This document shows positions 1-9,138 of a DNA stretch of 64,000 nt, in pieces (the first letter of the stretch is position 1; each line of letters begins with the position of its first letter). This DNA is from Falsirhodobacter sp051195255 (lineage in GTDB: Bacteria > Pseudomonadota > Alphaproteobacteria > Rhodobacterales > Rhodobacteraceae), in the NCBI RefSeq assembly GCF_051195255.1, contig NZ_JBNJLK010000001.1, forward strand, positions 372,001-436,000, given 5' to 3'. The notes beneath the pieces are model-generated. The model had not been told where the DNA came from and did no database searches. It worked only from the letters and a program-made list of their open reading frames with translations. The position numbers were made by a program, and so were the translations under genes.

Positions 1-101
1 ACCTGTCCATGGGGATGAGCGCGGATTTCGAGATCGCCATCGCCCACGGTGCCACCCATGTCCGGGTGGGCAGCGCGCTGTTCGGCGCTCGCACCTACTG
101 A
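1..101 (+). CDS. YggS/PLPBP-family pyridoxal phosphate-binding protein, 3' end only
   Basis: Only the last 32 codons are present; the gene runs off the left edge. The tail contains GATHVRVGSALFG, which matches the conserved C-terminal region of the YggS/PROSC family. These are cytoplasmic fold-type III proteins that carry pyridoxal phosphate and affect vitamin B6 and amino-acid homeostasis. The PLP lysine is outside the window. The stop codon overlaps the end of the convergent L,D-transpeptidase gene by seven bases, so no terminator separates the two. The call rests on the tail alone. Confidence 0.8.
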   Translation, partial: LSMGMSADFEIAIAHGATHVRVGSALFGARTY

Positions 102-574
102 ACGCGCAGCACCTCGCCCCAGCGGATGCGGCGGGCGATCCACAGCAGGTCCGATTGCGCGAAAGCCACGCAGCCCGCCGTTGGATAGCCGGGCCGGCGC
201 CACGTGTGCACGAAGATGGCCGACCCCCGCCCCGGCGTCGCCGGCATGTTCCAGTCCGTCACCAGCACCAGATCATAAAGCGGGTCGGGCCGCCGCAACG
301 CCTCGTGGCTGAAGGCGTGGGGCGCGCGGACGGGCAGGTTGTAGTCCGCATCCCTCACGTCGTCCGACCACAGGTCCCGCGGCCCGACCGGCTGCGCCCA
401 GTCCGGCATTCCCACCAGCCGGTCGGGGCGATACAGCATCGCCACGATGCGATGATCGCCGCGCGGCGTGGCCATATCGCCTTCGCGCTTGCGATCCGTG
501 ACGCCGTTGCGGCCCAAGGTGCAGGCAAATCGGCGACCGGCGAAGAATGCGCCCATCGGTGTGACACGGATCAC
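95..574 (-). CDS. L,D-transpeptidase (YkuD-type) family protein
   Basis: A 159-aa protein with an L,D-transpeptidase (YkuD) catalytic signature near its end: His123 in IFVHTW and Cys135 in PTAGCVAF. Family members cross-link or modify peptidoglycan, or attach proteins to it, through the cysteine. I see no clear signal peptide; the N-terminus (MIRVTPMGAFFAGRRF) is short and basic, so localisation is uncertain. The chosen GTG start makes a GTGA overlap with the ribA stop, implying translational coupling; an ATG six codons further in is the alternative. The domain is shorter than typical Ldt enzymes, as in the compact alphaproteobacterial GCVAF-type group. Confidence 0.8.
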   Translation of the reverse strand: MIRVTPMGAFFAGRRFACTLGRNGVTDRKREGDMATPRGDHRIVAMLYRPDRLVGMPDWAQPVGPRDLWSDDVRDADYNLPVRAPHAFSHEALRRPDPLYDLVLVTDWNMPATPGRGSAIFVHTWRRPGYPTAGCVAFAQSDLLWIARRIRWGEVLRVQ

Positions 575-1632
575 AGCAGATGCCCCGACTTGGCGGCCTT
601 GGTCGCCAGATAGGCCGCATTCTGCGCCGTCTGCCCCACTTTCAGCGGCACATGTTCGGCCACCCGCACCCCATGGTTTTCCATCATGCGGATCTTCGCC
701 GGGTTGTTCGTCAGCAGGCGCACGGCGGAAAAGCCCATCTGCCGCAAGATGCCCGCGCCCAGACGGAAGTCCCGCTCGTCATCCTCGAACCCCAGGCGGT
801 GGTTGGCCTCCACCGTGTCAAAGCCCTGATCCTGAAGGGCATAGGCCCGCATCTTGTTGGCCAGACCAATGCCGCGCCCTTCCTGGTTCAGATACAGAAG
901 CACCCCCGTCCCTTGCGCCCCCATCTCGGTAAGGGCGGCGCGCAACTGGGGGCCGCAGTCGCATTTCAGGCTGCCCAGCACATCGCCGGTGAAGCAGGCC
1001 GAATGCAGCCGCGCCAGAACCGGCTGGTCGCGGTCCGGGCGGCCGATCTCGATCGCGTAATGTTCAGCGGTGTCATCATGCGGGCGGAAGATGTGCACGC
1101 GGCCGGCGTCCGACGCCACCATCGGCAGACGGGCCGAGATGACGGGCGTCAAAGCATGTTCGCGCGCCATTTCCGCCAAGGCGATGTCAGACGGCAGCGC
1201 GGTCAGAACCTCCGGCGCCGGCGCGCGGACCAGCACGACGGTCGGCAGAAGCTGCGCCGTCTTGGCCAATTGCACGCCCGCGCGATGGGCCACGGCGTCC
1301 CCGCCCCGTACGCTGTGGAACGGCCCCTTCAGCGGGGAGGCCAGATCTCCCGCCGGATCCGCCACGGCCCGCAGCCACGACAAGGGCGCATCCCCCACGG
1401 CGATCCGCGCCACGTCCCCGTCATAGGCATGCGCCTTCAGCGTCTCTGCCCGCCGCGCCGTGATCGCCAGTTCCAGCGGGCCCAGCGCGCGCAGATCCTC
1501 CAGCCGTTCCGGCGTCAGCGCCTCCACGGCGGCCACAAGCGCGGGCACGCCGCCGGTCAGCGCGACGGGCAGGCCAAGGCGCAGGTCGCTGCGGGCACGG
1601 GCAAGACGTTCGGTGATGGTCAACGACAGCAT
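571..1632 (-). CDS. ribA: GTP cyclohydrolase II
   Basis: Catalyses the first committed step of riboflavin synthesis, converting GTP to a diaminopyrimidine phosphate, formate and pyrophosphate. At 353 aa it is longer than E. coli RibA because of an N-terminal extension of about 150 residues, common in alphaproteobacterial homologues. The catalytic half is intact: the zinc cysteines are Cys213, Cys224 and Cys226 (CFTGDVLGSLKCDCG), followed by NQEGRGIGL and LLTNNPAKI. The ATG at 1632 has an AGGAG element just upstream; the frame stays open further upstream but that stretch looks non-coding. It is divergent from the response regulator gene at 1783. Confidence 0.93.
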   Translation of the reverse strand: MLSLTITERLARARSDLRLGLPVALTGGVPALVAAVEALTPERLEDLRALGPLELAITARRAETLKAHAYDGDVARIAVGDAPLSWLRAVADPAGDLASPLKGPFHSVRGGDAVAHRAGVQLAKTAQLLPTVVLVRAPAPEVLTALPSDIALAEMAREHALTPVISARLPMVASDAGRVHIFRPHDDTAEHYAIEIGRPDRDQPVLARLHSACFTGDVLGSLKCDCGPQLRAALTEMGAQGTGVLLYLNQEGRGIGLANKMRAYALQDQGFDTVEANHRLGFEDDERDFRLGAGILRQMGFSAVRLLTNNPAKIRMMENHGVRVAEHVPLKVGQTAQNAAYLATKAAKSGHLL

Positions 1633-1782
1633 GGCGGCTCCTTCTGCCCGTGACAGATACGCGCGGCGGCGGGATTTTGAAACATATCCCGCGCATCCGA
1701 CACGTCCGCGTGAAGGATTGTCACGTTCCTTGCCCTGCCGCCCGCGGGTTTGCATGTCACGTCCAAAGCAATGGAGGGCCAG

Positions 1783-2469
1783 ATGGCAGCCTTGAAGAAA
1801 ATTCTGCTGGTCGACGATGACGACGACATCCGCGAGGCGCTGAGCGAACAGCTCGTGATGACCGAGGACTTCGACGTCTTCGAGGCGGCCACTGGCGCCG
1901 ACGGCATGGAAAAGGCGAAGGCCGGTCACCACGACCTCGTGATTCTGGACGTGGGCCTGCCCGACACCGACGGGCGCGAACTGTGCCGCCGCATGCGCAA
2001 GGCGGGCGTCAAGGCGCCGATCGTGATGCTGACGGGACATGACACCGACGCGGACACGATCCTCGGCCTCGACTCCGGCGCGAACGACTACATCACCAAG
2101 CCCTTCAAGTTCCCGGTGCTGCTGGCCCGCATCCGCGCGCAGCTGCGCACCCACGAACAGTCCGAGGACGCCGTCTTCCAGCTGGGCCCGTATTCCTTCC
2201 GCCCCGCGCAGAAGCTTCTGGTCGACGACAAGGACAAGAAGATCCGCCTGACGGAAAAGGAAACCAACATCCTCAAGTTCCTGTACCGCGCGACGCAGGG
2301 CGTGGTCCCGCGCGACGTGCTGCTGCACGAGGTCTGGGGTTACAACGCCGGTGTGACCACGCACACGCTGGAAACCCACATCTACCGCCTGCGCCAGAAG
2401 ATCGAGCCCGATCCCTCGAACGCGCGGCTTCTGGTCACCGAAAGCGGCGGATACCGGCTGGTCGCCTAA
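1783..2469 (+). CDS. OmpR-family response regulator, CenR-like
   Basis: A 228-aa two-component regulator: a receiver domain (about 1-120) with acidic residues DDDDD at 11-15, phospho-acceptor Asp56 (VILDVGLP) and Lys in ITKPF, then an OmpR/PhoB winged helix (about 130-228) ending ESGGYRLVA. The layout and the VDDDDDIREALSEQL start resemble CenR, the regulator of envelope functions in Caulobacter and Rhodobacter; that name is a resemblance, not proof. No histidine kinase is adjacent, which is also true of cenR in relatives. A GGAGG at 1773-1777 sits five bases before the ATG. A hairpin terminator follows at 2547. Confidence 0.88.
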   Translation: MAALKKILLVDDDDDIREALSEQLVMTEDFDVFEAATGADGMEKAKAGHHDLVILDVGLPDTDGRELCRRMRKAGVKAPIVMLTGHDTDADTILGLDSGANDYITKPFKFPVLLARIRAQLRTHEQSEDAVFQLGPYSFRPAQKLLVDDKDKKIRLTEKETNILKFLYRATQGVVPRDVLLHEVWGYNAGVTTHTLETHIYRLRQKIEPDPSNARLLVTESGGYRLVA

Positions 2470-2546
2470 CCCGCCTCTTGTCCGGCGCGGGGGCGATCAT
2501 ATCTCAGCCATGTCGTGCCTTGGCGCGACACCTCCCTGTTGGACTT

Positions 2547-2574
2547 GGGCCGGGCTTTCGCCCGGCCTCTTTTT
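2547..2574 (+). terminator. Rho-independent terminator after the response regulator
   Basis: Eight-base stem GGCCGGGC/GCCCGGCC (2548-2555 and 2560-2567) with a TTTC loop, followed directly by a pyrimidine tract with five T (TCTTTTT). It lies 78 bases after the regulator stop and before xthA, separating the two transcripts. Confidence 0.85.
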
Positions 2575-2606
2575 GTGGCTAATGCGGTGGGCAAAGGAGA
2601 CGCCCC

Positions 2607-3395
2607 ATGCCCTTCACGCTTGCCACCTGGAACATCAACTCCGTCCGTCTGCGCGAAGGCCTCGTCGCGCGCCTTCTGGCCGAGGAGCTGCCCGATGTCC
2701 TGTGCCTGCAGGAGTGCAAGAGCCCGGTGGAGAAGATCCCGCTGGAGCAGTTTCGGGCCCTTGGCTATCACTGGATCGTCGCGCGGGGGCAGAAGGGCTA
2801 CAACGGCGTGGCCATCCTGTCGCGCCGGCCGCTGGTGGACGCGGGCGACCGCGATTTCGCCTCCCTTGGCCACGCGCGCCATGTCGCGGCCACGCTGGAC
2901 AACGGCGTGACGATCCACAACTGCTATGTCCCCGCCGGTGGCGACATTCCCGACCGCGAACAGAACGTCAAGTTCGGCCAGAAGCTGGACTTCCTGACCG
3001 AGATGCGGGACTGGGCCCATGCCCACAAGCCCGCGAAATCCATCCTCGTGGGCGATCTGAACGTCGCCCCGCGCGAGGATGACGTCTGGTCCCACAAGCA
3101 GCTTCTGAAGATCGTCAGCCACACCCCGATCGAGGTGGAGCATCTGGGCATGGCGCAGGACGCGGGCACCTGGGTGGACATCACCCGGCAGGACCACCCT
3201 GAGGGCAAGCTCTACAGCTGGTGGTCCTATCGCGCCGCCGACTGGCACGCCGCCGACAAGGGCCGGCGTCTGGACCACGTCTGGGCCACGCGCGACATCG
3301 CGGCTGCGGGCCATTCCAGCCGCGTGCTGCGCCCCGTGCGGGGGTGGGAACAGCCGTCGGACCACGTGCCGGTTTTCGCGACCTTCGACCTGTGA
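2607..3395 (+). CDS. xthA: Exodeoxyribonuclease III
   Basis: A 262-aa endonuclease/exonuclease/phosphatase-fold enzyme that cleaves at AP sites and degrades duplex DNA from the 3' end in base excision repair. The ExoIII motifs are visible in order: WNINSVR near the start, LQECK with metal-binding Glu36, the substrate-loop tyrosine in the GYNG region, VGDLNVAP, WDxxR-type sequences and the terminal SDHVPV catalytic Asp-His. Length is normal for the family (E. coli 268 aa). An AAGGAG lies seven bases before the ATG. It stands alone between a terminator and the YbbN-type gene. Confidence 0.95.
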   Translation: MPFTLATWNINSVRLREGLVARLLAEELPDVLCLQECKSPVEKIPLEQFRALGYHWIVARGQKGYNGVAILSRRPLVDAGDRDFASLGHARHVAATLDNGVTIHNCYVPAGGDIPDREQNVKFGQKLDFLTEMRDWAHAHKPAKSILVGDLNVAPREDDVWSHKQLLKIVSHTPIEVEHLGMAQDAGTWVDITRQDHPEGKLYSWWSYRAADWHAADKGRRLDHVWATRDIAAAGHSSRVLRPVRGWEQPSDHVPVFATFDL

Positions 3396-3455
3396 TCCCC
3401 TTGGCCTTCGCGCCGCGGACGCGCATATAGGGTCCGACCCTAAACGGAGGCACAG

Positions 3456-4361
3456 ATGTTCGGGCTTGGCGACACCACCGCAGCACCCAAAGGCGACCTG
3501 ATCAAGGACACCACCGAAGCCACCTTCCTGCAGGACGTGATCGAGGCGAGCCAGGAGGTTCCTGTCATCGTCGACTTCTGGGCCCCCTGGTGCGGCCCCT
3601 GCAAGACGCTGGGCCCCCAGCTTGAGGCGGCGGTGACGGCCGCCAAGGGCAAGGTGAAGATGGTGAAGGTCGACGTGGACCAGAACCAGCGCATCGCGGC
3701 TCAGCTGCGTGTGCAGTCCATCCCCACCGTCTACGCCTTCTGGCAGGGCCAGCCGGTCGATGCGTTCCAAGGCGCCGTCCCGCAGTCCGAGATCAAGGCC
3801 TTCGTGGAAAAGCTGTCCGCGCTGGCCGGTGACGGCGGCCTGGCCGAGGCGCTTGAGGTGGCCGAGCAGATGCTGGCCGAAGGCGCCGTGACCGACGCCG
3901 CCGAAACCTTTGCCGCCATTCTGGGCGAGGAGCCGGAGAACGCCGCCGCCTATGCGGGCCTGATCCGGTGCCAGCTGGCCGTGGGCGATCTGGACCAGGC
4001 GCAGGTCATGGCCGACGCCGCCCCGGCCAAGATCGCCGGCAGCAAGGAGGTGGACGCCGCCCGCGCCCAGATCGCGCTGGCCCGTCAGGCCGCCAATGCC
4101 GGTCCCGAGGCCGATCTGCGCGCCAAGGTGGAAGCCGATCCCGAAGATCCTCAGGCGCGCTTCGATCTGGCGCAGGCGCTCCACGCCTCGGGCAAGGTGG
4201 AGGAAGCGGTGGACCAGTTGCTGGACCTGTTCCGCCGCAACCGTGACTGGAACGACGGTGCCGCGCGCGCCCAGTTGTTCACCATCTTCGACGCGCTGAA
4301 GCCCACCGACCCCATCGTTCTGAAGGGGCGGCGCAAGCTCTCCTCCATGATCTTCGCGTGA
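3456..4361 (+). CDS. Thioredoxin-TPR co-chaperone, YbbN/CnoX family
   Basis: A 301-aa protein with an N-terminal thioredoxin fold (about 15-125) and an all-helical tetratricopeptide-like C-terminal half. The family (CnoX/YbbN in E. coli) is a chaperedoxin that binds unfolding clients and passes them to GroEL or DnaK. Unlike E. coli CnoX, which has SQHC, this one keeps a canonical thioredoxin site WCGPC with Cys46 and Cys49, so it may be an active reductase, as in Caulobacter CnoX. A GGAGG lies six bases before the ATG. It is followed 39 bases later by a LON-domain gene. Confidence 0.9.
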   Translation: MFGLGDTTAAPKGDLIKDTTEATFLQDVIEASQEVPVIVDFWAPWCGPCKTLGPQLEAAVTAAKGKVKMVKVDVDQNQRIAAQLRVQSIPTVYAFWQGQPVDAFQGAVPQSEIKAFVEKLSALAGDGGLAEALEVAEQMLAEGAVTDAAETFAAILGEEPENAAAYAGLIRCQLAVGDLDQAQVMADAAPAKIAGSKEVDAARAQIALARQAANAGPEADLRAKVEADPEDPQARFDLAQALHASGKVEEAVDQLLDLFRRNRDWNDGAARAQLFTIFDALKPTDPIVLKGRRKLSSMIFA

Positions 4362-4400
4362 CGGCTTTTCCTGCACGAAAGGCGGGCTAAGTCCGCGGCT

Positions 4401-5039
4401 ATGATCAAGGCCGCAGACCTGCCCAACACCCTTCCGCTGTTTCCGCTGCCCGGCGCGCTGCTTCTGCCGCGCGCCCGGTTGCCGTTGCACATCTTCGAAC
4501 CCCGCTATCTTCAGATGGTGGAGGACATGATGAAGACGCCGCAGCGCCTTGTCGGCCTGATCCAATTGCGCGAAGGCCCGGCGGGCGACCGCCTTCAGGC
4601 CATCGGCTGCGCGGGGCGGCTGACCGGATTCTCGGAAACCGAGGATGGGCGCTACATGATCACGCTGACCGGCATCTCCCGCTTCCGGCTGATGGAGGAG
4701 GAGGACGGCTTCCATCCCTATCGCCGCGGGCGGGTGGACTGGTCCAGCTTCCAGCGCGATCTGGGTTCGGTGGAGCATGATCCGGGCCTGGACCGCGACG
4801 CCTTCATGGACCGCCTGTCGCGCTATTTCGAGACGATGGAGCTGTCGACCGACTGGTCCAGCCTGAAGGAAGCGGACGAGGAGTTGCTGATCAACTCCCT
4901 GTCCATGCTGTGCCCCTTCCCGTCCGAGGACAAGCAGGCTCTGCTGGAAGCGCCTTCCCTTTCGACGCGGCGTGAGACATTGGTCACCCTGATCGAATTC
5001 GCCCTGCGCGGCGGCCCGAACGGAGACATCCTGCAATGA
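4401..5039 (+). CDS. LON substrate-binding-domain protein
   Basis: A 212-aa protein consisting of just the N-terminal substrate-recognition domain of Lon protease (PUA-like), starting LPLFPLPGALLLPRARLPLHIFEPRY. It has no AAA+ or protease part, and the standalone form is widespread in proteobacteria without a defined role; participation in protein quality control is inferred from the domain and from the YbbN-type neighbour. The stop overlaps the Trm112 start (ATGA), so those two are translationally coupled. Confidence 0.88.
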   Translation: MIKAADLPNTLPLFPLPGALLLPRARLPLHIFEPRYLQMVEDMMKTPQRLVGLIQLREGPAGDRLQAIGCAGRLTGFSETEDGRYMITLTGISRFRLMEEEDGFHPYRRGRVDWSSFQRDLGSVEHDPGLDRDAFMDRLSRYFETMELSTDWSSLKEADEELLINSLSMLCPFPSEDKQALLEAPSLSTRRETLVTLIEFALRGGPNGDILQ

Positions 5040-5215
5040 CCGAAGTTGCCTTTGACCGCCGCATGCTGGAAGCGCTGGTCTGCCCCCTGACCCAGTCCGT
5101 CCTGTCCTATGACGCCGAAAAGCAGGAGCTGGTGTCGCAGGCGGCGCGTCTTGCCTTCCCCATCCGGGACGGCATCCCGATCATGCTGCCCACCGAAGCG
5201 CGCCCGCTGGACTGA
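5036..5215 (+). CDS. Trm112-family small protein
   Basis: A 59-aa protein matching the Trm112/YcaR (UPF0434) family: RRMLEALVCPLTQ, then LSYD, QELVSQAARLAFPIRDGIPIML. Eukaryotic Trm112 activates methyltransferases by binding them; bacterial roles are little known. Only one cysteine (Cys16) is present where zinc-binding members carry CxxC plus a second pair, which is usual for alphaproteobacterial members, so it probably does not bind zinc. It is coupled to the LON-domain gene through an ATGA overlap and directly abuts the convergent hydroxylase gene, with no base between stops. Confidence 0.88.
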   Translation: MTEVAFDRRMLEALVCPLTQSVLSYDAEKQELVSQAARLAFPIRDGIPIMLPTEARPLD

Positions 5216-6427
5216 TCAGGGCCGCTCGCCCCGCAGCAGCGCCGGCAAGCGTCCCGACAGCCCCGCCGCCTGCCGGATGAACCCGCGCCGCACGCCCGGC
5301 AGCGCGTTCACCGCCCCCAGCCCCAGATCGCGGCCCAGCCGCAGGATCGGATTCTCGTTCGAGAAAAGGCGGTTCATCGCGTCCATGCCCAGCGCCATCG
5401 CCCGCGTTTCGGGTCGGCGCCAGTCCTGATAGCGGGCCAGCACGTCGGGGGCGCCGATATCCTCGCCCCGCCGCCGGGCGTGGATCACCACCTCGGCCAG
5501 CGCCGCCACGTCACGCAGGCCAAGGTTCAGCCCCTGTCCCGCCAAGGGATGCACGCCATGCGCCGCATCCCCCACCAGCGCCAGCCGGGGCGCGACGAAA
5601 CTGTCCGCAAGGCTCAGCGACAGGGGATAGCTGTGACGGTGCCCCACCAGCGCCAAACGGCCCAGGAATCCCCCGAAGCGCGGCTCCAGCGCCGCCAGAT
5701 ATTCGGCGTCGGGCAAGGCCTGCACGGCCTGCGCGATCTCGGTCTTCTCGCTCCACACGATGGACGAACGGTTGCCAGGCAGGGGCAGGACCGCCAGCGG
5801 CCCCGAGGGTAGGAACAGCTGGTGGGCCACGCCCTCATGCGGACGCTCATGCTCCACCGCCGCGACCAGGGCCATCTGGCCATAGTCCCAGCCGGTGCGG
5901 CGCAGGCCCGCACGTTGCGCCATGCCGCTGCCGCGCCCGTCGCAGGCCACGATCAGCCGCCCGGCCAGTTCGGTGCCGCTGGCCAGCGTCACGCGCCCTT
6001 CGCCCTGCGCCACGGCCCGGTCGCCCGAAATCAGGCGGAGGCGCGGTTCGTCATGCACGGCGTCCAGAAGGGCGGCATACAGGAAGCGGTCTTCCAGCAT
6101 GCTGCCCATCGGGCCGCCCTCGATCTCCGCCCCGTCGAAGGTGAGGGAGAAGGGCGAGGCCCCGAAGCCCGCCCGCCCGCCCGCCGTGCGGATGCGGCGG
6201 ATGGGCTGGGCCCGATCTTCCACCCGGCTCCAGACGCCGACCGCGCCCAGAAGGTTGCGGGACGCGGCGGCCAACGAATAGGCCCGCCCGTCGAACCCTG
6301 CCGCCGCGCGGTCGGGCGCGGGGCGCGCGTCCGCCACCGTCACGTCGAACCCGCCCTGCGCCAGCGCCAAGGCCAATGGCAGGCCGTTCAGACCGCCGCC
6401 GATGATCACGATATCGCTCATGCTCAT
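5216..6427 (-). CDS. UbiH/UbiF/VisC-family FAD-dependent hydroxylase
   Basis: A 403-aa flavoprotein monooxygenase with all three class A motifs: the N-terminal Rossmann motif GGGLNGLPLALAL, the DG motif in ACDGRGSG, and the GD motif LVGDAAHGVHPLAGQGLNLGLRD. This combination is that of ubiquinone-ring hydroxylases, acting at the membrane surface in coenzyme Q synthesis; which ring position it modifies cannot be read from sequence. Two ATG codons lie close together at the start (MSMSD), and either could be used. Its end abuts the Trm112 gene. It is divergent from the amidase at 6510. Confidence 0.88.
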   Translation of the reverse strand: MSMSDIVIIGGGLNGLPLALALAQGGFDVTVADARPAPDRAAAGFDGRAYSLAAASRNLLGAVGVWSRVEDRAQPIRRIRTAGGRAGFGASPFSLTFDGAEIEGGPMGSMLEDRFLYAALLDAVHDEPRLRLISGDRAVAQGEGRVTLASGTELAGRLIVACDGRGSGMAQRAGLRRTGWDYGQMALVAAVEHERPHEGVAHQLFLPSGPLAVLPLPGNRSSIVWSEKTEIAQAVQALPDAEYLAALEPRFGGFLGRLALVGHRHSYPLSLSLADSFVAPRLALVGDAAHGVHPLAGQGLNLGLRDVAALAEVVIHARRRGEDIGAPDVLARYQDWRRPETRAMALGMDAMNRLFSNENPILRLGRDLGLGAVNALPGVRRGFIRQAAGLSGRLPALLRGERP

Positions 6428-6509
6428 GATCTAGCGACGGGATGTCGGGATTGTCCATCCGTTCCGCGATGGATAGCATGCCCCGAACCGGACAGGGAGA
6501 GCGAAGACA

Positions 6510-7835
6510 ATGGAGTGGCTCAGGCGCAGTGCGGCGGATCTTGGACGGGGCATCCACACGGGGCGCATCAACGTCGTCGAACTGGCGGAAGCCTTTCTGG
6601 ACGCGGCGGCCTCCCATCCCGACGGGAAGCGCATATATGCCCGCCTGACCCCCGAACGCGCGCGGGACGAGGCGCTGGCTGCCGCCACGCGCGCCAAGGA
6701 CGGGAGGCGGCGCGGCCCCCTGGACGGCGTGCCCATCAGCTGGAAGGACCTGTTCGACACCGCCGGCGTCGCGACCGAGGCGGGGTCGGCCCTTCTGGCC
6801 GGCCGCGTGCCGGACCGGGACGCGCCGGTGCTGGCCACGGCCACCGCGGGCGGTCTGCTGTGCCTTGGCAAGACGCATATGAGCGAGCTGGCCTTCTCGG
6901 GTCTCGGCCTCAACCCCGTCACGGCCACCTCGCCCAACGTGAACGATCCGGAGGCGGTGGCGGGGGGATCGTCCTCCGGCGCGGCGGCGTCGGTGGCCTT
7001 TGGGCTGGCGGCGGCGGCGATCGGGTCGGACACGGGCGGGTCCGTCCGCACGCCGGCGGCTTGGAACGATCTGGTGGGCCTGAAGACCACCCATGGCCGG
7101 CTGTCGAACAAGGGCGTCGTTCCCTTGTGCGAAACGCTGGACACGATCGGCCCCCTGGCCCGCACCACCGAAGACTGCACCCTGCTGCTGGCCGCGCTGG
7201 AAGGCCGCCGTCCGGGCGACATGACCTGCACGCCCCTGTCCGGCATGCGGCTGGCCGTTCTGGACACCGTCGGGATGGAGGATCTGGAAGACGCCCCGGC
7301 CCGCGCCTTCGACACCGCCTGCCGGAAGCTGGCGCAGGAAGGGGCCCATGTCACCCGCCTGTCCTTTGAACCGATTCGCGAGGCGATGGCCTTTTCGGGC
7401 GCGCTGTTCACGGCCGAAGGCTATGCCATCTGGCGCGACCAGATCGAGGCGCATCCCGAACGGATGTTCCCGCCCATCCTGGAACGCTTCCTTTCGGGGC
7501 GGAATGTCGGCGCGGCCGACTACATCGATCACCGCCGCCGCCTGAAGCGCATCCAGGGGGAATGGCGCGCCGCCTCCGCGCCTTTCGACGCGGTGATCCT
7601 GCCCACCTCGGCCATCCTGCCGCCCCATGCGCGCCGCCTGATGGAAGATGCCGACTATTATGCCCGCATGAACCTGCTGGCGCTGCGCAACACGCGCATC
7701 GGCAACCTTCTGGGGGTGTGCGCGCTGACCCTGCCGACCGACACGCCATCCTGCGGGATCATGCTGATGTGCCCCCCGATGCAGGAAGAACGGCTGCTGC
7801 GGCTGGGCATGGCGGCCGAGCGGGCGGTCCGCTGA
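6510..7835 (+). CDS. Amidase-signature family enzyme
   Basis: A 441-aa amidase of the Ser-cisSer-Lys class. The triad is present: Lys79 in PISWKDLFD, the cis-serine at 154 in AGGSSSGAA, and nucleophile Ser178 in GSDTGGSVR, with the expected 24-residue spacing between the serines. Family members hydrolyse amides, including GatA of the transamidosome, but no gatB or gatC is adjacent and the C-terminal half is not GatA-like, so the substrate is unknown. It is monocistronic, with 115 bases before the next gene, in which I see only weak GC-rich hairpins. Confidence 0.88.
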   Translation: MEWLRRSAADLGRGIHTGRINVVELAEAFLDAAASHPDGKRIYARLTPERARDEALAAATRAKDGRRRGPLDGVPISWKDLFDTAGVATEAGSALLAGRVPDRDAPVLATATAGGLLCLGKTHMSELAFSGLGLNPVTATSPNVNDPEAVAGGSSSGAAASVAFGLAAAAIGSDTGGSVRTPAAWNDLVGLKTTHGRLSNKGVVPLCETLDTIGPLARTTEDCTLLLAALEGRRPGDMTCTPLSGMRLAVLDTVGMEDLEDAPARAFDTACRKLAQEGAHVTRLSFEPIREAMAFSGALFTAEGYAIWRDQIEAHPERMFPPILERFLSGRNVGAADYIDHRRRLKRIQGEWRAASAPFDAVILPTSAILPPHARRLMEDADYYARMNLLALRNTRIGNLLGVCALTLPTDTPSCGIMLMCPPMQEERLLRLGMAAERAVR

Positions 7836-7950
7836 CAGGTCCGCGGATCCGCCAGAACCGCATCGGGGCGGGGTAATTTCTGGACCCGCGTCCCTGAACC
7901 CGCTATCCTGCGGACAAAAGGGGCAAAAGACCCCGGACACGAGGCAGTCG

Positions 7951-9135
7951 ATGCAGTTCCCCGAAAGGTTCTCGAACCTACCCGATTACGCATTCCCGCG
8001 ACTCCGCGCGCTGCTGGACCCGCATCCGGCGGGCGGCGACGTGATCCACATGTCGATCGGGGAGCCGAAGCATCCCATGCCGCCCTTCGTGGCAGAGGTG
8101 ATGGCCGCGAATCTGAACGGATTCGGGATTTATCCGGCCAATGACGGCACCGCCGCCCTGCTGACGGCGATTCAAGGCTGGTTGGGCCGCCGCTATGGGG
8201 TAGAGGTCGGCACGGACCGGCTGATGGTTCTGAACGGCACGCGCGAAGGCCTGTTCAACGCCGCGCTGGCCTTATCGCCCGAACGCAAGAACGGCGGCCA
8301 GCCCGTCTTCCTGATGCCGAATCCCTTCTATCAGGTCTATGCCGCCGCCGCGCTGGCCGTGGGGGCGGAGCCCGTCTACGTCCCCGCCACCGCCGACACC
8401 GGCTTCCTGCCCGATTACGCCGCCCTGCCCGCCGAGGTTCTGGACCGGGTGACGGTCGCCTATCTCTGCTCCCCCGCAAATCCGCAGGGGGCCATCGCGT
8501 CGCGCGACCGGCTGGCGGACATGATCCGGCTGGCCGAAAAGCATGATTTCCGCCTGTTCGTCGACGAATGCTATTCCGAGATCTGGCGCGACGCCCCGCC
8601 CCCCGGTGCCCTTGAGGTCGCGGCCGAGATCGGGGCCGATCCCGAACGCGTCTTCGTCTTCCACTCGCTGTCCAAGCGGTCGAACCTGCCGGGCCTGCGG
8701 TCCGGCTTCGTCGCGGGCGGGGCCGAGGGCATCCGCCACATCCGCAAGCTGCGCGCCTTTTCCGGCGCGCCGGTGCCCGCGCCCCTTCAGGCCGTGGCCA
8801 CCGCCGCCTGGAACGACGAGGCGCATGTCCAGGCCTCCCTTGCCTTGTACCACCAGAAATTCGACTTGGCGCAGCGCATCTTCGGCAACGTGCCGGGATA
8901 CCGCACGCCCGAAGGCGGCTTCTTCCTGTGGCTGCCGGTTCCGGACGGCGAGGCGGCGGCCCTGAAGCTTTGGACGGACACCGGCGTGCGGGTCGTGCCG
9001 GGGGCCTACTTCTCTCGTGATGTCGGGGGTGTGAACCCCGGTCACGGCTATATCCGGGTGGCGCTGGTCGCTTCCCATGACGACACCCGACGCGGTCTGG
9101 AACGGATCCACGACTGCCTTTACCGGAAGGATTGA
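7951..9135 (+). CDS. Class I/II pyridoxal-phosphate aminotransferase, DapC-like
   Basis: A 394-aa fold-type I aminotransferase. The PLP Schiff-base lysine is Lys242 in HSLSKRSNLPGLRSG; the preceding NPFYQVY, SPANPQG and VDECYSEIW motifs and a C-terminal RVAL arginine are typical of the aspartate aminotransferase superfamily. The SKRSNLPGLRSGF pattern is that of N-succinyldiaminopimelate aminotransferases (DapC) of lysine and peptidoglycan synthesis, which is the best guess but is not proven. GAGG lies seven bases before the ATG. It ends three bases before ftsK and is probably co-transcribed with it. Confidence 0.85.
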   Translation: MQFPERFSNLPDYAFPRLRALLDPHPAGGDVIHMSIGEPKHPMPPFVAEVMAANLNGFGIYPANDGTAALLTAIQGWLGRRYGVEVGTDRLMVLNGTREGLFNAALALSPERKNGGQPVFLMPNPFYQVYAAAALAVGAEPVYVPATADTGFLPDYAALPAEVLDRVTVAYLCSPANPQGAIASRDRLADMIRLAEKHDFRLFVDECYSEIWRDAPPPGALEVAAEIGADPERVFVFHSLSKRSNLPGLRSGFVAGGAEGIRHIRKLRAFSGAPVPAPLQAVATAAWNDEAHVQASLALYHQKFDLAQRIFGNVPGYRTPEGGFFLWLPVPDGEAAALKLWTDTGVRVVPGAYFSRDVGGVNPGHGYIRVALVASHDDTRRGLERIHDCLYRKD

Positions 9136-9138
9136 CGC

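Noticed and set aside
7836..7950. Possible terminator after the amidase gene (GGGGC/CCCC-type pairings)
   Set aside because: Only four- to five-base imperfect stems with no T tract.
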